Made by a program: the position numbers and the translations under genes. The notes below the pieces were generated by a model. That model did not search any database. It saw only the letters and a program-made list of their open reading frames with translations, and was not told where the DNA came from. DNA of 32,958 nucleotides from Azonexus sp. (GTDB lineage Bacteria > Pseudomonadota > Gammaproteobacteria > Burkholderiales > Rhodocyclaceae): NCBI GenBank assembly GCA_030824535.1, contig JAVBXO010000396.1, positions 1 to 32,958 on the forward strand, read 5' to 3'. Positions 22,113 to 31,194 of this stretch are shown here, in pieces (the first letter of the stretch is position 1; each line of letters begins with the position of its first letter).

Positions 22113-24248
22113 ATGAACACCTCCGTGAATAAAAATCTCCTCGTCGAACTCTTCGTTGAAGAACTGCCGCCCAAGGCGCTGAAGAAGCTGGGTGAAGCCT
22201 TTGCTGCTGCCTTGGTCAATTCGCTGAAAAATGCCGGTTTGGCGACGTCGACCGCAGAAGTCAGCGCTTACGCCTCGCCGCGCCGTCTGGCTGCGCATGT
22301 CACCGATGTCGCCGCCGTGGCCGCTGACAAGCCGGTGGTGCAGAAGCTGATGCCGGTCGCTGTCGGCCTCGACGCCAATGGCCATGCCACGCCGGCACTG
22401 TTGAAGAAGCTCGGCGCCCTCGGTGCCGATGCTTCCATCGTGCCGTCGCTGCGCCGCGAGAACGACGGCAAGGCCGACATTCTGTTTTACGACAGCCTGG
22501 CCAAGGGTGCGACGCTGGCTGAAGGCCTGCAAAAGGCCGTTGAAGCCGCACTCGCCGCCTTGCCGATTCCCAAGGTCATGACTTACCAGTTGCAGGATGG
22601 CTGGAGCAGCGTCAATTTTGTGCGTCCGGCGCATGGTCTGGTCGCGCTGCACGGCAGTGAAGTCGTGCCGGTTGCTGTGCTCGGCCTGACTTCCGGCAAT
22701 GCCACCAAGGGCCATCGCTTTGAAGCCGCCGTTGATCCGGTGATCATCGCCGACGCCGACAGCTACGCCGCAACCATGCTCAAGGATGGCTCGGTGATTG
22801 CATCGTTTGCCGAGCGCCGCGCCGAAATCGCCCGCCAGCTCGAAGCCGCTGCCGCCCAGGCCGGTGCAAATGGCTCCGCTCCGCTGCGGCCAATTGAAGA
22901 CGACGCCCTGCTCGACGAAGTCACGGCGCTGGTCGAGCGTCCGAATGTGCTGATCGGTCAGTTTGAAGAAGAATTCCTCGCCGTGCCGCAGGAATGCCTG
23001 ATTCTGACCATGAAGGCCAACCAGAAGTATTTCCCGCTGTTGGACGCGGCCGGCAAGCTGACCAACAAGTTCCTCGTCGTCAGCAACATCAGTCCGGAAG
23101 ATGCTTCGGCGGTCATCGGCGGCAACGAGCGCGTCGTGCGGCCGCGTCTGGCCGATGCCAAGTTCTTCTTCGACCAGGATCGCAAGAAGTCGCTGGAATC
23201 GCGTGTTATCGGCCTGTCCAAGGTCGTTTATCACAACAAGCTGGGCACCCAGGGCGAGCGCATGCAGCGCGTCGCGGCGATTGCCCGCGCCATCGGCCAG
23301 CAGCTCGCAGGTGAAGCGCTGGCGCTGCACGCCGAACAGGCCGCCGTGCTGGCCAAGGCCGACCTGCTAACCGACATGGTCGGCGAGTTCCCCGAGCTGC
23401 AAGGCATCATGGGCCGCTACTACGCCCAGCACGACGGCCTGAATGCCGACGTCGCCGACGCCATCGAAGATCATTACAAGCCGCGCTTTGCTGGCGACAG
23501 CCTGCCGCGCGGCATGGTTGGCACGGTCGTCGCGCTGGCCGACAAGCTGGAAACCCTGGTCGGCATGTTTGGCATCGGCCAGATTCCGACCGGCGACCGC
23601 GACCCGTTTGCGCTGCGCCGCCATGCACTGGGCGTGATTCGCATGCTCGCCGAGGGCAACCTCGATCTGCCGCTGAACGAACTGCTCAATGTCGCCGCTG
23701 GCGCCTTTGCTGCGGTCGACGGCTTCAAACCGGCCGAATCCGCGCTCGCCGACTTCATCTACGACCGCCTCGCCGGCAATCTGCGCGAACAGGGTTACTC
23801 GGCGCAGGAAGTCGATGCCGTGGTGTCGCAACGGCCGCAACGCCTGGGCGACATCCCCAAGCGCCTCGCCGCCGTGCGTGCTTTCTCGGCGCTGCCGGAA
23901 GCTGCCGCGCTGGCCGCCGCCAACAAGCGCGTCGGCAACATCCTGAAGAAGGTCGAAAACGCCGTTGAGGCCGTGGTCGACAACGCGCTGCTCAAGGAAG
24001 CCGCCGAAATCGCCCTGCACGATGCGCTGGTCGAAGTCGTGCCGCAAGCCGATGCCGCCTTCGTCACCGGTGACTACAACGAGTCGCTGATGGCACTGGC
24101 GGCGCTGCGCGCACCGGTCGATGCCTTCTTTGATGGCGTCATGGTCAATGCCGACGATCCGGCGCTGCGCGCCAACCGTCTCGGCCTGCTGGCCAAGCTG
24201 CACGCGGCCATGAACCGCGTTGCCGACCTGTCGAAGCTGTCCGCCTAA
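22113..24248 (+). CDS. glyS: Glycine--tRNA ligase beta subunit
   Basis: tRNA-binding subunit of the tetrameric glycyl-tRNA synthetase. 711 residues, close to the family norm. The N-terminus LLVELFVEELPPKALKKL, the segment VYHNKLGTQGERM, LADKLETLVGMFGIGQIPTGDRDPFALRR and the DALR-like C-terminus are diagnostic. It begins 34 bases after the TPR gene and so depends either on read-through of the inserted cassette or on a promoter inside it; no convincing promoter was seen directly upstream. Confidence 0.98.
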   Translation: MNTSVNKNLLVELFVEELPPKALKKLGEAFAAALVNSLKNAGLATSTAEVSAYASPRRLAAHVTDVAAVAADKPVVQKLMPVAVGLDANGHATPALLKKLGALGADASIVPSLRRENDGKADILFYDSLAKGATLAEGLQKAVEAALAALPIPKVMTYQLQDGWSSVNFVRPAHGLVALHGSEVVPVAVLGLTSGNATKGHRFEAAVDPVIIADADSYAATMLKDGSVIASFAERRAEIARQLEAAAAQAGANGSAPLRPIEDDALLDEVTALVERPNVLIGQFEEEFLAVPQECLILTMKANQKYFPLLDAAGKLTNKFLVVSNISPEDASAVIGGNERVVRPRLADAKFFFDQDRKKSLESRVIGLSKVVYHNKLGTQGERMQRVAAIARAIGQQLAGEALALHAEQAAVLAKADLLTDMVGEFPELQGIMGRYYAQHDGLNADVADAIEDHYKPRFAGDSLPRGMVGTVVALADKLETLVGMFGIGQIPTGDRDPFALRRHALGVIRMLAEGNLDLPLNELLNVAAGAFAAVDGFKPAESALADFIYDRLAGNLREQGYSAQEVDAVVSQRPQRLGDIPKRLAAVRAFSALPEAAALAAANKRVGNILKKVENAVEAVVDNALLKEAAEIALHDALVEVVPQADAAFVTGDYNESLMALAALRAPVDAFFDGVMVNADDPALRANRLGLLAKLHAAMNRVADLSKLSA

Positions 24249-24263
24249 GTGGGAAAAGGAACC

Positions 24264-24815
24264 ATGCCGACCAAGCTCGTCATCCTCGACCGTGATGGGG
24301 TCATCAACTTCGATTCGGCCCAGTTCATCAAGAGCCCAGCCGAATGGAAACCGATTCCCGGCAGCCTGGAGGCGATTGCCCGCCTCAAGCAGAGCGGCTA
24401 CCGGGTGATCGTGGCAACCAACCAGTCGGGGATCGGGCGCGGCTTGTTCGACATGGATACGCTGAACCAGATCCACGCCAAAATGCACAAGGCGGCGGTC
24501 TCCAGCGGCGGACAGATTGATGCCGTGTTCTATTGCCCGCACACGGCGGACTCGAAGTGCGATTGCCGCAAGCCAAAACCCGGCATGTTCAAACGTATTT
24601 CCGAAACGCTGAATGTCGACCTCAAGGGCGTGCCGACCATCGGCGATTCGCTACGCGACCTGCAAGCCGGCGCGGCGGCGGGTTGCCAGCCCTTCCTGGT
24701 GCTCACCGGCAAGGGTGAAAAAACCCAGCTCGACGGCGGCTTGCCCGAAGGCACGCTGACCTTCACCGACCTCGCTGCTGCGGTCAACCACCTGCTGATC
24801 AAGGAAAAGAAGTAA
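24264..24815 (+). CDS. gmhB: D-glycero-beta-D-manno-heptose-1,7-bisphosphate 7-phosphatase
   Basis: HAD-family phosphatase in ADP-heptose synthesis for the lipopolysaccharide inner core. 183 residues: DRDGVIN with nucleophile D9 and acid D11, ATNQSGIGRG, the zinc-binding CPHTADSKCDC (C91, H93, C99, C101), CRKPKPGM, and GDSLRDLQAG. The zinc loop is shorter than in the E. coli enzyme, as often seen in other proteobacteria. The ATG at 24264 has AAAAGGA only three bases upstream; GTG at 24249, directly after the glyS stop, is a weaker alternative. It is followed after three bases by plsC. Confidence 0.93.
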   Translation: MPTKLVILDRDGVINFDSAQFIKSPAEWKPIPGSLEAIARLKQSGYRVIVATNQSGIGRGLFDMDTLNQIHAKMHKAAVSSGGQIDAVFYCPHTADSKCDCRKPKPGMFKRISETLNVDLKGVPTIGDSLRDLQAGAAAGCQPFLVLTGKGEKTQLDGGLPEGTLTFTDLAAAVNHLLIKEKK

Positions 24816-24818
24816 AGC

Positions 24819-25571
24819 ATGAACGCCATCCGCTCCTCCCTGTTCATGGCTTACGCCATTCTCTGGTCAATCCTGACCGCGCCACTGGTCGTTCTCGCTG
24901 CGCTCGGGCTGCGCGGCCTCTGGGGTTATCGTTTCGGCAAGCTCTGGCGTCTGGGCATTCAGTTTGGCGTTGAAAACATCCTCGGCATCCGCCCCCAGGT
25001 CATTGGTCAGGAAAACATGCCGAAGGAGGCTTGCGTGATTCTCGCCAAGCACCAGTCGGCCTGGGAAACGATGACCCTGCAGGACACCGTGCCCAGCGGC
25101 GCTTACTGCGTTTTCGTGCTGAAGAAAGAATTGCTCAAGGTCCCCTTCATCGGCTGGGGTCTGGCGGCGATGAAAATGATCTCGATTGACCGCAGTTCCG
25201 GCAAGGAAGCCCTCGACCAGGTCGTCACCCAGGGCCGCGAGCGCCTGCAGCAGGGCTTTTACGTGATTGTCTTCCCCGAAGGCACGCGCGTCGCGCCGGG
25301 CCAGAAAAAGCGCTACAAGCCGGGCGGCGCCTATCTCGCCACCCATGTCGGCTGCAAGGTCGTACCGATCGCCCACAACGCCGGCGAACTCTGGCCGCGC
25401 CAGGCTTTCCTGAAAAAACCCGGCACCGTCACCGTCAGCATCGGCCCGGCTTTCGACGCCACCGGCATGACCGAAGCCGAGGTCAATCGCCGCGCCGAAG
25501 CCTGGATCGAAGACGAGATGCACCGCATCTCCCCGCATCGCTATGCCGGCGCCGCCCACAACGCCACCTGA
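24819..25571 (+). CDS. plsC: 1-acyl-sn-glycerol-3-phosphate acyltransferase
   Basis: Makes phosphatidic acid from lysophosphatidic acid at the inner membrane. 250 residues with an N-terminal membrane segment (about 8-32). The catalytic motif is HQSAWE (78-83), that is H-x4-E instead of the common H-x4-D. The motif FPEGTR (152-157) is intact, and KPGGAYLATHVGCKVVPIAHN follows. The Glu variant is, to my knowledge, usual for this betaproteobacterial subgroup. It starts three bases after gmhB, and its end overlaps the metallopeptidase gene by 29 bases. Confidence 0.94.
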   Translation: MNAIRSSLFMAYAILWSILTAPLVVLAALGLRGLWGYRFGKLWRLGIQFGVENILGIRPQVIGQENMPKEACVILAKHQSAWETMTLQDTVPSGAYCVFVLKKELLKVPFIGWGLAAMKMISIDRSSGKEALDQVVTQGRERLQQGFYVIVFPEGTRVAPGQKKRYKPGGAYLATHVGCKVVPIAHNAGELWPRQAFLKKPGTVTVSIGPAFDATGMTEAEVNRRAEAWIEDEMHRISPHRYAGAAHNAT

Positions 25572-26274
25572 CAGCCGCCGGCAGATCGTCCTCGCCAGCC
25601 AGACGGTCGACTATCAGTTGCGCCGCTCCCGACGGCGGACCATCGGCCTGCGCATCGACCAGCAGGGCTTGCGCGTCAGCGCCCCACTGCGGGCGCCGCT
25701 TTACGAAATCGAAAAACTGATTGCCGAGCACGGTCGCTGGGTGCTCGACAAACTCACGGAATGGCAGGAACGAGCGCCGCAACCGGCGCTGACGGTCGGC
25801 GATGGCGGCGTGGTTTTTGCCCTCGGACAGGCGTTGACCGTAAAAATCAGCCCCGCCGCCCGCGCTGGCTGGCAACTCGTCGACCAGCAACTGCAATTGC
25901 GCGTGCCGCCAGGCAGCAATGCCGCGCAAGTGCTGGAAAAGGCCTTGCGCGAACACGCCCGGCAAACCTTTCTCGCACGCCTGGCTTTCTACGCCCCCCG
26001 CCTCGGCGTCAGCCCGCCGCCGCTGCGCCTGTCCTCGGCACGCACCCGCTGGGGCAGTTGCAGCCAGCGCGGCGGCATCGCGCTGAACTGGCGGCTGGTG
26101 CTGATGCCCTTGGCAGTCGTCGATTACGTCGTCTGCCACGAACTCGCCCATCTCCGCGAAATGAACCACAGCCCACGCTTCTGGTCTGTCGTTGAGCAGC
26201 TCTACCCGGACTGGCAAGCACAGCGTCTCGAACTGCGGCGTCTGGGCAGGGAAATTCCAGTTATTAGTTGCTAG
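25543..26274 (+). CDS. YgjP-type zinc metallopeptidase (DUF45/M48-like)
   Basis: 243 residues of the YgjP/DUF45 family. The metal site is CHELAHLREMNH with H199, E200, H203 and H209. The preceding RTRWGSCSQRGGIALNWRL is the family signature. The N-terminal half is a beta-rich domain (about 15-110) starting with QTVDYQLRRSRRRTIGLRI. No signal peptide, so cytosolic. The physiological substrate of this family is not established. The start ATG at 25543 overlaps plsC by 29 bases, which suggests coupling; gene order with plsC and gloA is common in betaproteobacteria. Confidence 0.9.
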   Translation: MPAPPTTPPDSRRQIVLASQTVDYQLRRSRRRTIGLRIDQQGLRVSAPLRAPLYEIEKLIAEHGRWVLDKLTEWQERAPQPALTVGDGGVVFALGQALTVKISPAARAGWQLVDQQLQLRVPPGSNAAQVLEKALREHARQTFLARLAFYAPRLGVSPPPLRLSSARTRWGSCSQRGGIALNWRLVLMPLAVVDYVVCHELAHLREMNHSPRFWSVVEQLYPDWQAQRLELRRLGREIPVISC

Positions 26275-26323
26275 CTATTAGCTACTAGTAAATTCTTGCG
26301 CGCCCATGGCGCGGAAACTTGAG

Positions 26324-26355
26324 CTCGATCCTAACTCCCAACAACTCGATCCTAA
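26324..26355. repeat. Two 11-bp direct repeats just before gloA
   Basis: CTCGATCCTAA occurs at 26324-26334 and 26345-26355, start-to-start 21 bp, about two helical turns, ending five bases before the gloA ATG. Nearby are the dyad CGCGCC-CAT-GGCGCG (about 26299-26313) and an AT-rich ATTAG/CTAG stretch around the upstream stop. This could be a regulatory site or simply duplicated filler. Confidence 0.6.
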
Positions 26356-26360
26356 AAACC

Positions 26361-26753
26361 ATGCGCATCCTCCATACCATGCTCCGCGTCGTCGATCTCG
26401 ACCGCGCCATCGCCTTCTATACCGAAATCCTCGGCATGCAACTGCTGCGCCGCACGGACTACCCGGAAGGTCGCTTCACGCTGGCTTTCGTGGGCTATGG
26501 CAGTGAAGACCAGGAAGCCGTGCTCGAACTGACGCACAACTGGGATACCACGGCTTACGAACTGGGCAATGCCTACGGCCACATCGCGCTGGCCGTGCCC
26601 GACGCCGCCGCTGCCTGCGCCGCAATCAAGGAACGCGGCGGCAAGGTCGTGCGCGAAGCCGGGCCGATGAAACATGGCACGACGATCATCGCCTTCGTTG
26701 AAGACCCGGATGGCTACAAGGTCGAGCTCATCCAGGTCAAATCCGCGCCCTGA
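26361..26753 (+). CDS. gloA: Lactoylglutathione lyase (glyoxalase I)
   Basis: Converts the hemithioacetal of methylglyoxal and glutathione to S-lactoylglutathione. 130 residues, highly similar to E. coli GloA. Metal ligands are H5, E56, H74 and E122, matching the nickel-type enzyme; [22 protein letters not shown] and [13 protein letters not shown] are diagnostic. The ATG at 26361 gives the standard start [10 protein letters not shown]; an earlier ATG 42 bases upstream would add an unconserved tail. Only 14 bases separate its stop from that of the convergent helicase gene. Confidence 0.97.
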   Translation: MRILHTMLRVVDLDRAIAFYTEILGMQLLRRTDYPEGRFTLAFVGYGSEDQEAVLELTHNWDTTAYELGNAYGHIALAVPDAAAACAAIKERGGKVVREAGPMKHGTTIIAFVEDPDGYKVELIQVKSAP

Positions 26754-26767
26754 TAACGCCGCGCTGG

Positions 26768-29700
26768 CTACTCGCCGCGAATCAGCGCGACCAGGTCTTC
26801 GGTCGAGGGCAGCGCTGATGCATCGCCGTCGTCGAGGATGCTGTCGGCCAGCGCCCGTTTGTCGTGGTGTAGATCGACGATGCGCTCTTCGATACTGCCT
26901 TTGCTAACCAGTCGATAAACGGTGACTGGCCGCAGTTGGCCGATGCGGTGGGCGCGGCCCATGGCCTGGTCTTCGGCGGCCGGATTCCACCAGGGGTCGG
27001 TAATCACCACGTAGTCGGCGGCGGTCAGGTTGAGGCCGAAACCACCGGCTTTCAGACTGATCAGGAACAGGTCGCTTTCACCGGCCTGGAAGGCGGCAAC
27101 ACGCTTGCTGCGTTCGGCGGCGGGCGTCGCGCCATCGAGATATTGATAGCTGATGCCAGCCGCGTCGAGCGGCGCGCGCAGGATTTGCAGGAAATCGACG
27201 AACTGGCTGAAAACCAGGGTCTTGTGGCCGTTGGCCGTGAGTTCGGCGGCCAGTTCGGCAAAGGCCTGGACCTTGGCCCCGGCGATGCCGAATTCCGGGC
27301 TGGCCAGGCGGGGATCGCAGGCGGCACGGCGTAGCTTGGTCAGTTGCGCCAGGATGTTGAAACGGGCCTGACCGGCCTGAGCGCCGCTGTCGTTGAGCAT
27401 GCTGACATCGCTGATCGCCTGCCGGCGCAAAGCTTCATAGTGGGCGGCTTCGGCAGCTTCGGGGGTAACGGAAAGAATCAGTTCGGTGCGCGGCGGCAGA
27501 TCCTGCAACACCTGGCCTTTGGTGCGGCGCATCACGAAGGGGCCGATCAGGCGTTTCAGCACGTGTTGCGCGTCGCGGTCGCGGTTGCGTTCAATCGGGC
27601 CGGCGAAGCGTTCGTTGAAACGACCGATGGTGCCAAGCAGGCCGGGATTGACGAAGCGCATGATCGACCACAGTTCAGCCAGGCGGTTTTCCACCGGCGT
27701 GCCGGACAAGGCCAGGCGGAAATCGGCCGGCAGGTCAAAAACGGCCTGCGAGCGTTTGGCCGTGGCATTTTTGATCGCCTGCGCCTCGTCGGCGACCAGG
27801 GTGTGCCATTGGCGCCCCGCGAAACGTTCCTGCGCCAGTTGCAACAGGGTATAGGAGACGATCAGCACGTCCTGCGCGCCGGCGTTGTCGATCAACTGCT
27901 CGCGCTCGGCGTCGCTGGCCTCGCTATAGATGCGAGCGTTCAGGCTGGGTGCGAAGCGCAGCGCTTCGGCCAGCCAGTTGCCGCACACCGAGGTCGGGGC
28001 GATGACCAGCGCCGGACCGCCCTTGGCCCGTTCGAGCATGACGGCCAGCGCCTGCAAGGTCTTGCCCAGGCCCATGTCGTCAGCCAGGCAGCCGCCCAGG
28101 CCAGCAGCAGCGAGGCGCATGGCCCACTGGTAGCCCTCTTCCTGATAGGGGCGCAAGTCGGCCTGCAGGGATTTCGGCAATTTCGGCACCAGCGCTTGCG
28201 CCGCGCGCAGACGCTCGATGGCTTTACGAAAATCGCTGCCGGCACTCAGCTCAGTGCCATCGAGCACTTCGTCGAGCCAGGCGGCAGCGATTTGCGGCAC
28301 CTTGCTGCCGTGTTTGTCGACTTCGGCGACGGCGGCGAGATCGAGCAATTTCTGTTTCAGCGCGCGGGTCAGCGCCGCGTAGACGCCATCGCCCATCGGG
28401 ATGAAACGGCTCTTGTCGCGGGCAGCGGCGAGCAGGGTTTCCAGCTGCACGACCAGACCTTCATCGAGCCCGGCCTGGCCGGAGACGCGGAACCAGTCGC
28501 GTTCCTTGCTGACGGTGATGCCGAGCTTGCCGGCATCGATGCTGATGACGCGGACGCTTTTACCCTTCGGCCAATCGACGGCGGCGATGGCGGCCAGACC
28601 GGGCAGTGCCTCAACCAGGCCGAGTGCCAGTTCCGGGTCGTCGATCAGCCACTCGCTGCTTTCCGCATCGTCAAGAAAGGGGAAGGCATCAAGTACCGCC
28701 TCCAGATGTTTCTTTTCGGTGGCCAGCTGGCGCTCGGTGCCTAAAGTCTCGCCACCTATCGCCGCCATCAGGCGAACACGCCCACTGCCCACCGGCAAGC
28801 GTGGGCCATCAGCGCCCAGCGGCGCGGCCACCAGGCGCAGCGACAGCGACTCACCCACCGGTGCCAGCTCGGCGCGCAAGCGCGATTCGCAGGCCACCTG
28901 CCGCGAGGCCTGCGCCGCATCGGCCTGCACCTGGAAATGCCCGGCCAGCGCCTGCAAGGTCTTGTCGAGCTCGGCCTGCACGCCCTCGGCATTGGCCGGC
29001 ACCGCGAAACGTCCGGACACCAGTTGCGCGGCACGTCGTTGCGCCACCGTGTAGCGCACCAGCCGGACGCGCTGCGGCCCGTCCGGCAGCAGGGTGATCA
29101 GACGTAGCGCCTCGGCGTCGCGCTTTTCTTCGGCATCGTAGTAATAACTATCCCCCGGCTCTGTACGCAGGGGAGGATTGATCTGCATGACAATCTTGTC
29201 ACCCTGGCGGACGACCTCGAATTCGGGCGGCGTTTCGACGAGATCGACCAACAGCGCCGGTGCGCTATCGAGGGCGACCGCCGGGTGGCCGACCAGCGCG
29301 ACGATGGCATTGGCCAGATCGAAATTGAAACGCTTGGCGTAATTGCGCTCGGCGCGCAGGCAACGGGCCAGTTTGACATCACCGGGCGATAGCGCCTGAT
29401 CGGCAGCCAAACGACTCAAGGGCAGGGCCTTCGGCGTGCTCCAGCCACTGCGACCGCGCTTCTGTTCAAAAGGCTTGATGGCCAGCAGTTCACCCTGCTT
29501 GCCGATGCAGAGCGTCCACAGGATGCGGGTCTTGTCGGCGCCATCCTTGGCTTTCACGCCTGGCACAGTTTCGCCAGCCAGTTCCTGGAGCGCGCCGAGC
29601 ACCTCACGCCAGCGCTCGCCTTTGCCGGCAACGAAAAAGCCGGCCGGGGGGTCGCCGCCGGCGAGGACGGCTTCAGCGCCATCCAGCATACCGAGCAGCC

Positions 29701-30970
29701 TGGTGAAACCGCAGTCCTGCAGACGACAACGGAGGTTATCCAGAAACGCCTTCTTGTCGTCTTCTTTGACCTTGCCCAGTGCCTCGGGGCCGACCCAGGC
29801 GGCCAGCATCAGCTTCCAGAAAAGCGCCAGCGTATGGCGCTCGTAACCGGACTTGTGCAGCACAAAAGCGCTCGCCACCAGCGGCGCATTGCCCAGGCGC
29901 GCATCGATGGCATTGACCCAGCGCCCCCAGTCGTCGTGCGCGCTGGGCGTGCGCGTGCCGGCTTCGCCGACGCAAAACTTGCGCGCCAGTTCGAGATGTT
30001 TCGGGCCGCCTTGCGCCAGCAGGGCGAGCGGGTAAAACCAGGCGATCGATTCCGGGAACACCTGTTTGCGAACACCCATCTCGGCCTGGCCGCGTTTGAG
30101 GGCGGCTTCGAAGGCCTGTTGGCCGCTGGCCCACTGGCCATCGGCAATCAGCGCCGCTGCCCGCAAGGCGTCGCAAGCAGCGACATCGATACCGGCCAGG
30201 GCTTTTTCCAGCACGGCCGAGTCGCCGCATTGCACGGCGAAATCAGCCAGGGCCAGGCGCAGATACGACACCAGGCTTGCCGGCTGGGTCGTCGATTGCG
30301 CCTTGGCCCAATCGACGACCGGCAGCAATTTGCTTGACCAGAATTTGCAGACCAAGACGGTGGCCCGGCTAGCCAAGTCGTTTTGCCAGTAAAGGTCGAC
30401 ACGCTGGAAGCTGTCGGCATCGAAAGGCAGCAGGACGGCGTAGGCCGCCAGTTCTCCCCAATCCCCGCCCTGCTTGATTAGATTGACGACCGGCGTGAGT
30501 TCTTCCCGACTGCTGCCGGCCAGCAACATCGCGCGCAGCAGGGCGATGGCGCTCGTCTGGTTGCCGCTAAAGCTGTAGTGGCGCAACCGCTGCAAGTCGA
30601 AGCCATAAAAGCGGCAAATCAGGTCGACCAGTTCGCGGCCTTCCATGAGCTCAAACCATTGCCGATAAAGCGCAATACGCAGCGTATCAGCCAGCTGAAA
30701 ATAGCCGGGGCGTTGTACATGCTCCTCAAGCAGCTGTTTGCCCATCAGTTCATCGAACGCGGTTTTCACCTGTTCAAGGGTGAAATTGCGTCCGGCCGAG
30801 GGTTTGAACGCCAGCACGGGCAGCAGCTTGTGCAGATCATTGCGGGTGAAGTAAGACCACAACAGGGCGCCAGCCAGGGCGACTTTATGCGTCTCGGCGC
30901 TGAGTCCCTGTTGGTCGAGTTTGCCGAAGGCGCCTTCGGGCGGCAGCGTATTCAAAAGATCAAGGGCCAT
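26768..30970 (-). CDS. SNF2-family DEAD/DEAH-box helicase with large N-terminal region
   Basis: 1400 residues. The C-terminal third is a SNF2 ATPase: LRPYQEEGYQWAM (about 940), DDMGLGKTLQ (about 965), APTSVCGNWLAEA, DEAQAIKN (about 1060), SGTPVENRLAELWS, then the helicase C lobe with LVFSQFVDFLQ (about 1250), SLKAGGFGLNL and QAMGRAHRIGQ (about 1340). Such enzymes move along DNA or displace bound protein; the target here is unknown. Residues 1-900 show no catalytic motif that I recognise and look mostly helical in the first half. The start at 30970 (MALDLLNTLPPEG) is preferred; an ATG at 31048 would add 26 residues. No methylase, nuclease or other defence partner adjoins it. Confidence 0.92.
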   Translation of the reverse strand: MALDLLNTLPPEGAFGKLDQQGLSAETHKVALAGALLWSYFTRNDLHKLLPVLAFKPSAGRNFTLEQVKTAFDELMGKQLLEEHVQRPGYFQLADTLRIALYRQWFELMEGRELVDLICRFYGFDLQRLRHYSFSGNQTSAIALLRAMLLAGSSREELTPVVNLIKQGGDWGELAAYAVLLPFDADSFQRVDLYWQNDLASRATVLVCKFWSSKLLPVVDWAKAQSTTQPASLVSYLRLALADFAVQCGDSAVLEKALAGIDVAACDALRAAALIADGQWASGQQAFEAALKRGQAEMGVRKQVFPESIAWFYPLALLAQGGPKHLELARKFCVGEAGTRTPSAHDDWGRWVNAIDARLGNAPLVASAFVLHKSGYERHTLALFWKLMLAAWVGPEALGKVKEDDKKAFLDNLRCRLQDCGFTRLLGMLDGAEAVLAGGDPPAGFFVAGKGERWREVLGALQELAGETVPGVKAKDGADKTRILWTLCIGKQGELLAIKPFEQKRGRSGWSTPKALPLSRLAADQALSPGDVKLARCLRAERNYAKRFNFDLANAIVALVGHPAVALDSAPALLVDLVETPPEFEVVRQGDKIVMQINPPLRTEPGDSYYYDAEEKRDAEALRLITLLPDGPQRVRLVRYTVAQRRAAQLVSGRFAVPANAEGVQAELDKTLQALAGHFQVQADAAQASRQVACESRLRAELAPVGESLSLRLVAAPLGADGPRLPVGSGRVRLMAAIGGETLGTERQLATEKKHLEAVLDAFPFLDDAESSEWLIDDPELALGLVEALPGLAAIAAVDWPKGKSVRVISIDAGKLGITVSKERDWFRVSGQAGLDEGLVVQLETLLAAARDKSRFIPMGDGVYAALTRALKQKLLDLAAVAEVDKHGSKVPQIAAAWLDEVLDGTELSAGSDFRKAIERLRAAQALVPKLPKSLQADLRPYQEEGYQWAMRLAAAGLGGCLADDMGLGKTLQALAVMLERAKGGPALVIAPTSVCGNWLAEALRFAPSLNARIYSEASDAEREQLIDNAGAQDVLIVSYTLLQLAQERFAGRQWHTLVADEAQAIKNATAKRSQAVFDLPADFRLALSGTPVENRLAELWSIMRFVNPGLLGTIGRFNERFAGPIERNRDRDAQHVLKRLIGPFVMRRTKGQVLQDLPPRTELILSVTPEAAEAAHYEALRRQAISDVSMLNDSGAQAGQARFNILAQLTKLRRAACDPRLASPEFGIAGAKVQAFAELAAELTANGHKTLVFSQFVDFLQILRAPLDAAGISYQYLDGATPAAERSKRVAAFQAGESDLFLISLKAGGFGLNLTAADYVVITDPWWNPAAEDQAMGRAHRIGQLRPVTVYRLVSKGSIEERIVDLHHDKRALADSILDDGDASALPSTEDLVALIRGE

Positions 30971-31157
30971 AGAGATTCTATCGTTCGTAATTCCTGGGTA
31001 CAGGCCAGGCCCATGTTGAAAGGCATCCAAAATGGTGTTGCACAACATCAGTAGATGTCAATAATTACCGAGGAATCGGAACCAGCACCGACAAGGATCG
31101 AACGGATCCTGCGCGATTGAAGCCGGGCAAGACAGCACAGACCGCTCCCGGCGGCTT

Positions 31158-31166
31158 TGCTAGAAT
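31158..31166 (+). promoter_or_regulatory. Extended -10 promoter of the solute-binding protein gene
   Basis: TGC followed by TAGAAT (31161-31166) is an extended -10 element, 28 bases before the ATG at 31195. No good -35 is found at normal spacing, as is common for this promoter type. Confidence 0.5.
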
Positions 31167-31194
31167 GGGCGATTCCCTGCCGGACACTGCTCCC

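Noticed and set aside
27344-28744. Long plus-strand open frame opposite the SNF2 helicase
   Set aside because: Antisense shadow of the helicase core; the minus strand carries all SNF2 motifs.
31037-31061. TTGACA (minus strand, 31061-31056) as the helicase promoter -35
   Set aside because: No acceptable -10 hexamer occurs 16-18 bases downstream, so it is not called a promoter.
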